Shown piece after piece: positions 1 through 6,058 of a stretch of 6,058 nucleotides of DNA; within the stretch, counting starts at the first letter, position 1; each line of letters opens with the position of its first letter. The notes under the pieces were generated by a model. It was not told where the DNA came from, did not search any database, and saw only the letters and a list, made by a program, of their open reading frames with translations. The DNA lies in NCBI GenBank assembly GCA_043770215.1, contig JAYVIQ010000159.1:1-6058 (forward strand), read 5' to 3'. The position numbers were made by a program, and so were the translations under genes. The DNA comes from JAYVIQ01 sp043770215 (GTDB taxonomy: Bacteria > Bacteroidota > Bacteroidia > Cytophagales > JAAEPT01).

Positions 1-1096
1 CAGATAGAGCACTAAAGCCAAATTGTTTGTACAAGCTTTCTTTAGAATAAGTACTATAATCCCAAACTTTCTGAATTTTATTATTTTTAACAACCATTAT
101 TTTTGGAAAATCATCACCCTGTCTCAACTTTGCAAATTCTACATCATTCTCTATTCGAATAAAAGGAGATTTACCGCCTGTTGCATTCCAAAAACTTTTC
201 TCATCAAATTCAGAACCATAACCAATAATGTATACCTCACCTGTTTTGGCTCCTTTTTTTCTTAGGGCCAAAATATCTTTGTATGCATCTTGGCAATGCC
301 CACATGAGAAACTAAACAAACAAATTAAATGCGTTCCTTTATCAAGGTCCTTTACAACACCACCAGAAAATTTGGTGTAATTAGCAAAAATAGAACTGGA
401 TTTAGTTTTGTTGTTAATACCCTCTACAGCATTGAGAATAATAGAAGAGTCTTTTATGCTTATGCTTGCAGCCTCTATAGCACTTGTATCTTTAGTAAGT
501 AGTGAATCATTTACTTCTGTAGTAAACTGAGTCATATCTACTGCTTTTACAGCCTCTAAGGGTTTATTAAATGTACGAGACAATGTAAACAGCGTTACAA
601 CGCCTACAATAAAAGGAATAAGAATAGGCGGAAAGTTTTTTTCTTCTTCTTCTTTGTATTTAAAAAACACAAAAGCGGCCATAGCAACCAAAACTATATT
701 TTTAATTATTGTTTCAAAATTATCAAAAGGAATAACCTCTCCAAAACAACCACAGTTGCCACCAATGTATCCTTTATTATGAACTTCGGCTTCAAAGAAT
801 ACCTGCGCAGTAAATAATATTAGCAACCCTATCATAAAAGGAAGAACTATTTTCTTAATATAACGGTCTTGTAAAACAGCAATTCCAAGCATAAATTCTC
901 CTGCAATCATAATTCTTGTTAGCCATTGTACCCAATAAAACTGGTCTAGATGTTCAAAATAATCATCTCCAATCAATTGTTTGGCCACTAACTCATCAAA
1001 AAACTTAAGCGAATATATTTTTGCTATTGATGACAAAATAAAGGTTGCCCCTAAAAAAAACCTTAAGAAATTTACTATTTTAGTCTGATTTATCAT
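1..1096 (-). CDS. MauE/DoxX-like membrane protein fused to a thioredoxin-like domain (partial, 3' end outside window)
   Basis: The frame is open from the ATG at 1096-1094 to the left edge with no stop, giving 365 codons, so the gene is truncated by the window rather than broken. The N-terminal half has hydrophobic segments at about residues 8-26, 58-75, 83-101 and 128-146, matching a four-helix MauE/DoxX bundle, plus a fifth at about 156-172 that would carry the C-terminal half across the membrane. The loop before helix 4 holds the motif NCGCFG (114-119), typical of MauE-like redox membrane proteins. The C-terminal half looks like a thioredoxin domain: a CGHC active site at 265-268 and a probable cis-proline at Pro331 in the context FPKIMVV. 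The arrangement resembles what Bacteroidota annotations call the 'BT_3928 family'. The inferred role is electron transfer to, or thiol-disulfide exchange in, the periplasm; the substrate is unknown. No consensus promoter is visible upstream. Confidence 0.85.
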   Translation of the reverse strand, partial: MINQTKIVNFLRFFLGATFILSSIAKIYSLKFFDELVAKQLIGDDYFEHLDQFYWVQWLTRIMIAGEFMLGIAVLQDRYIKKIVLPFMIGLLILFTAQVFFEAEVHNKGYIGGNCGCFGEVIPFDNFETIIKNIVLVAMAAFVFFKYKEEEEKNFPPILIPFIVGVVTLFTLSRTFNKPLEAVKAVDMTQFTTEVNDSLLTKDTSAIEAASISIKDSSIILNAVEGINNKTKSSSIFANYTKFSGGVVKDLDKGTHLICLFSFSCGHCQDAYKDILALRKKGAKTGEVYIIGYGSEFDEKSFWNATGGKSPFIRIENDVEFAKLRQGDDFPKIMVVKNNKIQKVWDYSTYSKESLYKQFGFSALS

Positions 1097-1375
1097 TTTT
1101 ACTTTACTTTATTTTGACTTATTATTTATCATTTAATAATACCTAAATCTTTTTTGATTCTATAAACAATGAAAGTACCTTTCTTTCTTTATTTATGAAT
1201 ACCTATTTTATAAAAAATCATTATTACTATACTTTTTTCAGATATTTACAAGACCACTTCTAATATGAATCCAACATCACTTTATTATACCCCTAAATTT
1301 AATAAAAAACTAAAATTATCTATTTTTAAATTCTATTTTAATTTTTAAAAAGTAACATTTCATTAACTTTAAGCA
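1097..1375. other. Divergent intergenic region with no recognised gene
   Basis: This 279-base, extremely AT-rich stretch separates the divergently transcribed MauE/thioredoxin gene and the TerB-like gene, so it should hold both promoters. I find no exact TAnnTTTG box in either orientation. The nearest match on the plus strand is TAACTTTA at 1364-1371, which is too close to the ATG at 1376 to act as an ordinary -7 element. A short inverted repeat, AAAGT at 1349-1353 and ACTTT at 1366-1370, sits directly before the plus-strand start. No open frame of useful length and no RNA gene is seen. Confidence 0.6.
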
Positions 1376-1741
1376 ATGAAAAACACAAATTGGTCTAAAT
1401 CGCATTTTTGCACGTACATATTTTTATGTATTGCCTACTCAGATGATAAAATAACAGTTTCTGAAATTGTAAACATAAAAGACTTTTTAAGTAAAATAAA
1501 CATATCTGATGAAGAGGCAAAAGAAATTATAAAAGAAGTTTGTTTTTTATTAAACAGCCAAAATTTAAAAGAAAGATTGGTGTTTATAGCCCATACATAC
1601 AAAGATTTTTTTAATACATCAGATGATTTATCACCTCTAATGAATGATATTGAAGACTTGATTTTAGCAGACAACAATATAGAAAAATCTGAAATATTGA
1701 TGTACAACAAAATAAGAAAAGCTATGAACGTAATGGAATAA
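1376..1741 (+). CDS. Small TerB-like hypothetical protein
   Basis: This 121-residue protein starts at an ATG in an A-rich context and ends with TAA at 1739-1741. It has no signal peptide or convincing membrane helix and should be cytosolic. Its pattern is that of an all-helical TerB/DjlA-type domain. An early acidic motif followed by a glutamate (SDDKITVSE, 22-30) is echoed near the C-terminus by ADNNIEKSE (98-106), and amphipathic helices lie between and after them. In TerB-like proteins these paired acidic loops can bind metal; that is family knowledge, and binding here is inferred only. No ter operon partners are nearby, so a tellurite-resistance role is not supported. The gene is the only plus-strand gene here and converges on the GAF receptor with a 33-base gap and no clear terminator. 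It could instead be an unrelated helical hypothetical protein. Confidence 0.75.
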   Translation: MKNTNWSKSHFCTYIFLCIAYSDDKITVSEIVNIKDFLSKINISDEEAKEIIKEVCFLLNSQNLKERLVFIAHTYKDFFNTSDDLSPLMNDIEDLILADNNIEKSEILMYNKIRKAMNVME

Positions 1742-1774
1742 AAAATCAGCTATATAGCCAAAATTAAGAAAGGA

Positions 1775-3397
1775 TTATAAATTTCTTTCGTATTTCTCAA
1801 GCTTTTTCTTAAGTCTATTTATTTCTTTTATGTAGCTAATTTCTCTGTCTCTAGTTTCCTTCTGAGATAAATTTAGCTCATCTACTTTTAGAAGCATTAA
1901 ATCTTCTTGTTGCCTCATTTGGTTTGTAAGATCACTAGATTCTTGAAGTAGGTTTTGTGTTTTGGTGTTCACTTTTACAGATGTGAGAGCAGCAGATATG
2001 CTTTCTGTTACTTTTTGTACAAACCCTAGCTCATATTCTTCAAGAACATTAAAAGAAGCTAATTCTATGACCCCTTGAACGATATCATTAAAAATCAGCG
2101 GAACAATAAGAATAGATCTTGGGGTAGACTCTCCTAAACCAGAAGTAATAGTCACATATTTTTCCGGAACTTCTGTCAAATAAATTGGTTTGCCCTCTAA
2201 CCAAACTTGTCCTACCAAACCCTGCCCTTTTTTTATCTTAAAATCTAAATACTTTTTCTTATCATAGGCATAACAAGAAACCATTTTTATTTCTAAATCA
2301 TCTTCTGATCCTATATAAAATGCACCTTGATTGGCGTGTAAAAACTTAATCAATTCTTTTAAAACTACATCTCCAAAATCTTCTAAATTGTTTGTGTAAT
2401 TACTTAGAATTTCAGAAAATTTGGCCAACCCCTGATTTATGTGGTTACGCTCTTTGTCTTTTATGGCAATGAGTTCTAAACTATCTTGCATTTTGACTAA
2501 AGCTTCTCCCAATTCACCCTCTCTATCAAACTTAAGTGCAGATTGCCCTTCGTAATTATGATCTGCCACCATTTGGGCAAATTCTTTAATCTCATCTAAT
2601 TTATCCCTTACTTGATGTAGTTTTAATGCAATGGGTTCAAAATTCTCTAATATGATGGATATATCTTTTGGAAAATCTCCATTTTTTAAATCAACCAAAA
2701 ATCTATTTATTAATGTTATAGGTTTAGAAATAATGTTTATTAAAATGTTAATTACAAAGACAATTAAAGCAAAAATTATTAGTACAATCACAAGTTTACT
2801 GACAATATTATCTGATAATGAGGTAACTCCATCAAAAACAAAAATAGCTTCTTCTGGCTTTGAGGATAAAAAAGAGCTGTAACTTTCTGATAATTTTTCT
2901 GTGGATTTCTTTATTTCTTTAAGGTTGAAATTAACTATACTTGTGTCTTTGCCTAGATTTTCTATTACCCTCTCTTGGTATAACTTATTTTTGTTTATCT
3001 CTTCATAAATACTATTAAAATTATATTTTACAAAGTCTGAACTAATCAAATCTAAGTGAGAATCTAAGGTGTCTAAAATGGGTGTAATTCTTTTTTGCCA
3101 AATTTTTTCTCTCTTGCTGGTTTTGTCTTCATTTGTTGTCTCTAAATACTCTATTAAAAGCAAAGATGTATAGTTTACATCTTTAATTATTCTAGACAAA
3201 TCACCTTTTAACTCTATTTGTTTTAGGTATTCATTGTTGCTTTTATCTGCCAACTCGTACCTTAGTTTATTTTCTTTTTCTGTAATGGCTATATCTCTGA
3301 CAAAAACAAAAGTAATAAAAGTAAAAAGTAATAATATTAATGTAACTGAGGTAATTACAGTAGAAACAATATTTTTACGTAGTATTTGTAATTTCAT
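1775..3397 (-). CDS. Membrane receptor with HAMP-like and GAF domains and C-terminal coiled coil, no output domain
   Basis: The protein has 540 residues from the ATG at 3397-3395. The open frame extends 12 codons further to a TTG at 3433, but that extension (MQHCQNRRLYIN) looks non-coding, and the ATG places a short basic stretch before the first membrane helix. Domains in order: TM1 (about 11-34); a mostly helical periplasmic sensor region (about 36-200); TM2 (about 202-222); a HAMP-like linker beginning near Pro226; a second HAMP-like unit ending in a DREGELGEALVKM stretch (about 291-303); a GAF domain (about 322-475) with GQGLVGQVW (391-399) and VPLIFNDIVQGVIELAS (432-448); and a charged coiled coil to the end including MRQQEDLM (494-501). 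No histidine kinase, GGDEF, phosphatase or methyl-accepting signalling tip is present. The ligand is unknown. A likely role is signal reception passed to a separate partner through the coiled coil. Confidence 0.85.
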   Translation of the reverse strand: MKLQILRKNIVSTVITSVTLILLLFTFITFVFVRDIAITEKENKLRYELADKSNNEYLKQIELKGDLSRIIKDVNYTSLLLIEYLETTNEDKTSKREKIWQKRITPILDTLDSHLDLISSDFVKYNFNSIYEEINKNKLYQERVIENLGKDTSIVNFNLKEIKKSTEKLSESYSSFLSSKPEEAIFVFDGVTSLSDNIVSKLVIVLIIFALIVFVINILINIISKPITLINRFLVDLKNGDFPKDISIILENFEPIALKLHQVRDKLDEIKEFAQMVADHNYEGQSALKFDREGELGEALVKMQDSLELIAIKDKERNHINQGLAKFSEILSNYTNNLEDFGDVVLKELIKFLHANQGAFYIGSEDDLEIKMVSCYAYDKKKYLDFKIKKGQGLVGQVWLEGKPIYLTEVPEKYVTITSGLGESTPRSILIVPLIFNDIVQGVIELASFNVLEEYELGFVQKVTESISAALTSVKVNTKTQNLLQESSDLTNQMRQQEDLMLLKVDELNLSQKETRDREISYIKEINRLKKKLEKYERNL

Positions 3398-3464
3398 ATT
3401 TATGTAGAGACGTCTATTTTGGCAGTGTTGCAAAAACTTTTGTACAAACTATTCTATCTAAGTT

Positions 3465-3507
3465 AAAAAAAGAAAAGATACCCTAAAAGGATATCTTTTC
3501 TTTTTTT
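3465..3507 (-). terminator. Intrinsic terminator after lhgO, A/T-symmetric hairpin
   Basis: A perfect 16-base inverted repeat has arms at 3465-3480 (AAAAAAAGAAAAGATA) and 3492-3507. The inner CC/GG bases can extend the stem past a bulged A at 3491, leaving a short loop. Read on the minus strand, the stem ends in seven U residues, 16 bases after the lhgO stop codon, as expected of a Rho-independent terminator. The arms carry A and T tracts on both sides, so it could also stop transcription from the plus strand. It lies between lhgO and the GAF receptor and argues that they are separate transcription units. Confidence 0.85.
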
Positions 3508-3522
3508 ACTTTTTTTTTCCTT

Positions 3523-4761
3523 TCAAAGGTTTTTTAATCCAAAATGCTTCTCTGCCATCTCTTTTATTTGATCCCCTATTGCCAAACAAGCCGTTGCAGC
3601 TGGTGATGGTGCATTTAGTACATGTATAGAATCGTCTCCATATTCTATTTTAAAATCGTCGCACATATCTCCATTTTGTTCTACAGCCATAGCTCTTACC
3701 CCTGCCCTACCTGGTTTTAGATCATCCATGGTTAAAGAAGGTAATAATCCTTGTAATCTTTTTAAAAACAACCTTTTAGAAAATGCTCTTGCATATTCAT
3801 CAATCCCAAATTTCCAATTTTTGGCAAATAACTTCCAAGTACCGGCATAGCTGAGGGCTTCTTTTGTGTCTTTCCAATCAAAATCAGTTTTGCCGTACCC
3901 TTCTCTTTTAAAAGTAAATACAGCGTTTGGTCCACACTCTACTTCTCCGTTTGTCATGCGTGTAAAATGAACCCCCAAAAATGGTACTTTTGGATTTTTG
4001 ACCGGATAAATAAGATTTTTCACTTTGTGTTTGGCTTCGTCTGTGAGCTCATAATAATCTCCTCTAAACCCTACAATAGCCATTTTTGTTTCTACCCCAT
4101 CTTTTTTGGCTAGCCTATCTGATTGTAATCCACCACAAAAAATTACTTTTTTTGCACTAAAAATGCCTTTATTAGTTGTTATTTTTTTAATGCCTCCATC
4201 GTTTTCTATACCTAAAAACTCTGTTTCTAAGCAACACTTAGAATTTTCATTTATACCTACAGATACGTCTATGAATCTTGTTGTTGCTTCTACATAATCA
4301 ATAATACCCGTGCATCCAACCCAAATCCCACCTAAGCTTTGACAGTAAGGTTCTATTTCTTTAAGCTCCTGAGCTGTTATTTTGCGTATGTCTTCTGTCC
4401 CATTTTCAATGCCGTTTTGGTATATCTTTTCTAAATATGGCAACTCAGATTTAGATTGTACAGCCACTACTTTACCGCAAACATCATGTGTTACTTTGTA
4501 GTCTTTAGAAAACTGTACAAGTTCTCTACGCCCAGCTACACACAACGTAGCCCTGTAAGAATTTGGTCTGTAATATAAGCCTGAGTGTATTACTCCAGAA
4601 TTGTGCCCTGTTTGGTGAGCAGCTAACTCTTTTTCTTTTTCAAACAAAACTATTTTTATATGCGGATAAGCTTTTTGTATTTTATAAAAAGTAGCTGCTC
4701 CAACTATTCCTCCACCAACTATGGCTATATCAAACGAATTATTAGCGATGTATTCTGTCAT
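3523..4761 (-). CDS. lhgO: L-2-hydroxyglutarate oxidase, FAD-dependent
   Basis: This 412-residue protein belongs to the DAO/LhgO (L2HGDH) family, close to the usual length of about 400-420. It is expected to oxidise L-2-hydroxyglutarate to 2-oxoglutarate, removing a by-product of promiscuous dehydrogenases (metabolite repair). The N-terminal Rossmann motif GGGIVG (16-21) binds the FAD ADP moiety. HNSGVIHSGLYY (53-64) is the family signature near the flavin. The C-terminal APSPAATACLAIG (384-396) is the second FAD-contact region. The acidic residue ending the second Rossmann strand is Glu41 (LFEKEKEL). No membrane segment is visible. The open frame extends ten codons upstream to a TTG at 4791, but that codon overlaps the promoter -7 box, so I chose the ATG at 4761-4759. 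It has its own promoter upstream and terminator downstream, so it is probably monocistronic. No neighbour belongs to 2-hydroxyglutarate metabolism. Confidence 0.93.
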   Translation of the reverse strand: MTEYIANNSFDIAIVGGGIVGAATFYKIQKAYPHIKIVLFEKEKELAAHQTGHNSGVIHSGLYYRPNSYRATLCVAGRRELVQFSKDYKVTHDVCGKVVAVQSKSELPYLEKIYQNGIENGTEDIRKITAQELKEIEPYCQSLGGIWVGCTGIIDYVEATTRFIDVSVGINENSKCCLETEFLGIENDGGIKKITTNKGIFSAKKVIFCGGLQSDRLAKKDGVETKMAIVGFRGDYYELTDEAKHKVKNLIYPVKNPKVPFLGVHFTRMTNGEVECGPNAVFTFKREGYGKTDFDWKDTKEALSYAGTWKLFAKNWKFGIDEYARAFSKRLFLKRLQGLLPSLTMDDLKPGRAGVRAMAVEQNGDMCDDFKIEYGDDSIHVLNAPSPAATACLAIGDQIKEMAEKHFGLKNL

Positions 4762-4788
4762 GTACGTGACTTTAACTTTGTTTTGGCA

Positions 4789-4820
4789 CAAAGGTAAACT
4801 TTGATTGTGTATTTGACAAA
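4789..4820 (-). promoter_or_regulatory. Bacteroidota-type promoter for lhgO
   Basis: On the minus strand, TACCTTTG (4796-4789) matches the Bacteroidota -7 consensus TAnnTTTG exactly. It is preceded by TTTG (4820-4817) at a spacing of 20 bases, fitting the -33 element used by the primary sigma factor of this phylum. Transcription should start several bases past 4789, leaving a leader of roughly 20 bases before the ATG at 4761. This supports that ATG over the upstream TTG. Confidence 0.75.
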
Positions 4821-5034
4821 GAAATTTTTATTCAATAACACGTTCTGTTTTATATAAACCTAAACTGCTTTTTATGTAGTACTTTTTTGGTAACTATTGT
4901 ATATTTATTTTTGTTGGCTTTTTTTCTAAGCAACTGATTATTATAGCTTTTAGTACTAATTCAAAGATTTAAATTCGGTTATTAACTTTGCTTTCTACTT
5001 ATTTATTTTAAAAAAATTTAATTAGCATTTTCTG
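4821..5034. other. Intergenic spacer between the DUF6671 gene and the lhgO promoter
   Basis: This AT-rich stretch of about 214 bases lies between the DUF6671 stop codon and the lhgO promoter. I find no open frame of useful length, no strong hairpin and no RNA gene. Two separated TAGTACT words occur (around 4875 and 4950) but form no convincing structure. Termination of the DUF6671 transcript is therefore unexplained. Confidence 0.5.
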
Positions 5035-5880
5035 TTATGGATTGCAATAGTTGCAAAAAGTTGGGTCTTCTTCTGTTTTTTGGTTTGGGTACATGTCTTC
5101 TTTGGTGTACTGACAATGCTGGCACGTAGAAATAAAACTTAGTATAGAGTTTGTTGGTGAACCGCATAAACTACATTGTAGTCCTTTTTTAGCATCAGTT
5201 ATGCCAAAACCAGGCATTTGGCATTTAGGGCAACAAGATTTAATCTTTTCCACCAATTTCTGTGTTGCTAGTTCTATCACATTCATGCGTGAAGGGTTAT
5301 GCATGGCTCTCATATCTGTCTCTACATAAACAGAATTGTACTTAGAGAATAACTGCTCAAATGTTTTGATCAATGTTTCCTTTTCTGTTATTCCTTTATA
5401 AATTTCAGAATTTCCGGACTTAGATTTACGAAGGATTAAACCATGCTCTGGAAAACCAATTTCTTCAGCAAATGAAACTAATTCTTTTAGCGATTGAATT
5501 TCCTTCCCATTAAAATTAGTTGAGGTACTTAACTCTCTTACAATGACTTCTATGTTGTTCTTGGCATCTATGAAAATTAAAAATTCCTCATCGGCATGGA
5601 TAAAAAATAACGAAGGATGTGGCCCAAAAGAACCTTCGCTTGCAATTGCCATATCGCAGTTACTTATTTGAATTGCCATTAAGCATTTTTCTCTTACTGT
5701 TGAAATAGGATCTAGATCTCTTTCTACCTCACCAGTAAATGTACCCAAAAGATCTGTATCAAAGCATAGATCTGTAAAACAACGCACCCCAAGTTCTTTT
5801 TCTAGAATGGGCGCTATTACTTTTTCCTTTTGATGTTTGGTTGCAATAATAACTTCCCTCCCTTCAAACATGCTTTTCAT
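5035..5880 (-). CDS. DUF6671 family protein with two C-terminal zinc-ribbon-like cysteine clusters
   Basis: The protein has 281 residues from the ATG at 5880-5878; an ATG at 5871 (278 residues) is an equally good start. The frame stays open to a TTG at 5970, but the extra 30 residues are Lys/Ile-rich and lie outside the recognisable domain. The conserved core matches my memory of DUF6671: IATKHQKE (12-19), DTD (41-43), GTFTGEVER (46-54), ASEGSFGPHP (80-89), ELSTSTNF (116-123) and ETDMRAMHNPSRM (187-199). The acidic, His and Gly-rich motifs suggest a nucleotide- or metal-dependent catalytic pocket, but the function is unknown. The C-terminus has four cysteine pairs: CPKC (217-220, with Cys216 before it), CSLC (236-239), CQHC (253-256) and CNYC (276-279), consistent with two zinc ribbons. 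No membrane segment is seen, so it is probably cytosolic. It is a single gene, with no clear promoter and no clear terminator. Confidence 0.82.
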   Translation of the reverse strand: MKSMFEGREVIIATKHQKEKVIAPILEKELGVRCFTDLCFDTDLLGTFTGEVERDLDPISTVREKCLMAIQISNCDMAIASEGSFGPHPSLFFIHADEEFLIFIDAKNNIEVIVRELSTSTNFNGKEIQSLKELVSFAEEIGFPEHGLILRKSKSGNSEIYKGITEKETLIKTFEQLFSKYNSVYVETDMRAMHNPSRMNVIELATQKLVEKIKSCCPKCQMPGFGITDAKKGLQCSLCGSPTNSILSFISTCQHCQYTKEDMYPNQKTEEDPTFCNYCNP

Positions 5881-5995
5881 TGCTTTAATTTTCAATGCAT
5901 CTATTTTATTAGTGCTTACAGTTTTAATTTCTATTTTAAGTATTTTAATTTTTTTTGTAAATATCCGCAATGATACCAGTACCTATTATTTTTTT

Positions 5996-6058
5996 TGCGA
6001 AAAGGATCGAAGCGGAGCTCTTTGTTGCTTTTTCAGCAACAAAAGCGAGAGCGTAGAG
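5996..6058 (+). repeat. Structured non-coding element with perfect hairpin, probably continuing past the right edge
   Basis: TTTGTTGCT (6021-6029) and AGCAACAAA (6035-6043) form a perfect 9-bp stem with the loop TTTTC. The hairpin is flanked by two related GC-richer words, AAGCGGAGC (6010-6018) and AAGCGAGAGC (6043-6052), and preceded by GCGAAAAGGATCG (5997-6009). This composition differs from the AT-rich spacers elsewhere in the window. It lacks a U tract directly after the stem, so it is a poor intrinsic terminator on the plus strand. The layout (GGATxGAAGCGG, hairpin, AGCG) resembles intergenic elements I recall from flavobacterial genomes. It may relate to a Flavo-1-type RNA or an interspersed repeat, but this identification is from memory only. 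The strand is assigned by that resemblance. Confidence 0.5.

Noticed and set aside
23..265. Plus-strand 80-codon open frame
   Set aside because: It lies wholly antisense to the thioredoxin domain of the minus-strand gene, whose CGHC and cis-proline motifs are clear. The predicted protein has no recognisable pattern.
1435..1710. Minus-strand 91-codon open frame
   Set aside because: It is antisense to the TerB-like gene, whose plus-strand frame shows paired acidic motifs and normal amphipathic helices.
1749..1758. Palindrome GCTATATAGC between the convergent genes, possible terminator
   Set aside because: The stem would have only about three pairs after allowing a loop, and no T tract follows in either direction.
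2631..2882. Plus-strand 83-codon open frame
   Set aside because: It is antisense to the TM2/HAMP region of the receptor gene and only mirrors its hydrophobic codons.
4106..4297. Plus-strand 63-codon open frame
   Set aside because: It is antisense to the middle of lhgO, which is a well-supported gene.
5881..5970. N-terminal extension of the DUF6671 gene to a TTG start
   Set aside because: The 30 residues are Lys/Ile-rich like translated AT-rich spacer, and the recognisable domain begins right after the ATG codons at 5880 and 5871.
5968..5975. Minus-strand TATCATTG as a -7 box for the DUF6671 gene
   Set aside because: It has one mismatch to TAnnTTTG and no TTTG or TTG at the expected upstream distance, so it is too weak to annotate.
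1..6058. CRISPR array, insertion sequence, tRNA, rRNA, phage or defence cassette
   Set aside because: I saw no regularly spaced repeats, no transposase or integrase motifs, no cloverleaf-like sequence and no known defence domains. The genes present look like ordinary chromosomal genes.

Overview
The window looks like a chromosomal segment from a member of the Bacteroidota, most likely the family Flavobacteriaceae. The DNA is AT-rich. Starts lack recognisable Shine-Dalgarno sequences and are preceded by A-rich leaders. One gene has a good Bacteroidota-type promoter (TTTG, 20 bases, TAnnTTTG). The gene content also fits: a MauE/DoxX-thioredoxin fusion, a GAF receptor ending in an 'MRQQE' coiled coil, and a DUF6671 protein. 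This assignment rests on pattern recognition, not on a database search.

Layout from left to right. (1) Positions 1-1096, minus strand: a MauE/DoxX-like membrane protein with a C-terminal thioredoxin domain. Its 3' end is cut by the window edge. (2) Positions 1097-1375: a divergent, very AT-rich intergenic region. (3) Positions 1376-1741, plus strand: a small TerB-like hypothetical protein, the only plus-strand gene. (4) Positions 1775-3397, minus strand and convergent with the previous gene: a two-TM receptor with HAMP-like and GAF domains and a coiled coil, but no catalytic output domain. (5) Positions 3465-3507: a strong A/T-flanked hairpin terminator. (6) Positions 3523-4761, minus strand: L-2-hydroxyglutarate oxidase (lhgO), with its own promoter at 4789-4820. 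(7) Positions 5035-5880, minus strand: a DUF6671 protein with two C-terminal zinc-ribbon-like cysteine clusters. (8) From about 5996 to the right edge: a structured non-coding element with a perfect 9-bp stem and flanking GC-richer repeats, which probably continues beyond the window.

The genes do not form an obvious operon or a shared pathway. Each is separated by a terminator, a promoter or a non-coding gap of more than 80 bases, except for the tight convergent pair around 1741-1775. LhgO is a metabolite-repair enzyme. The MauE/thioredoxin protein is probably an envelope thiol-redox protein. The GAF receptor is probably a sensory protein that works with a partner encoded elsewhere. The TerB-like and DUF6671 proteins have no assigned function. 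I see no mobile element, CRISPR array, tRNA, rRNA or defence cassette. The least explained parts are the hairpin element at the right edge, the DUF6671 protein and the receptor without an output domain.
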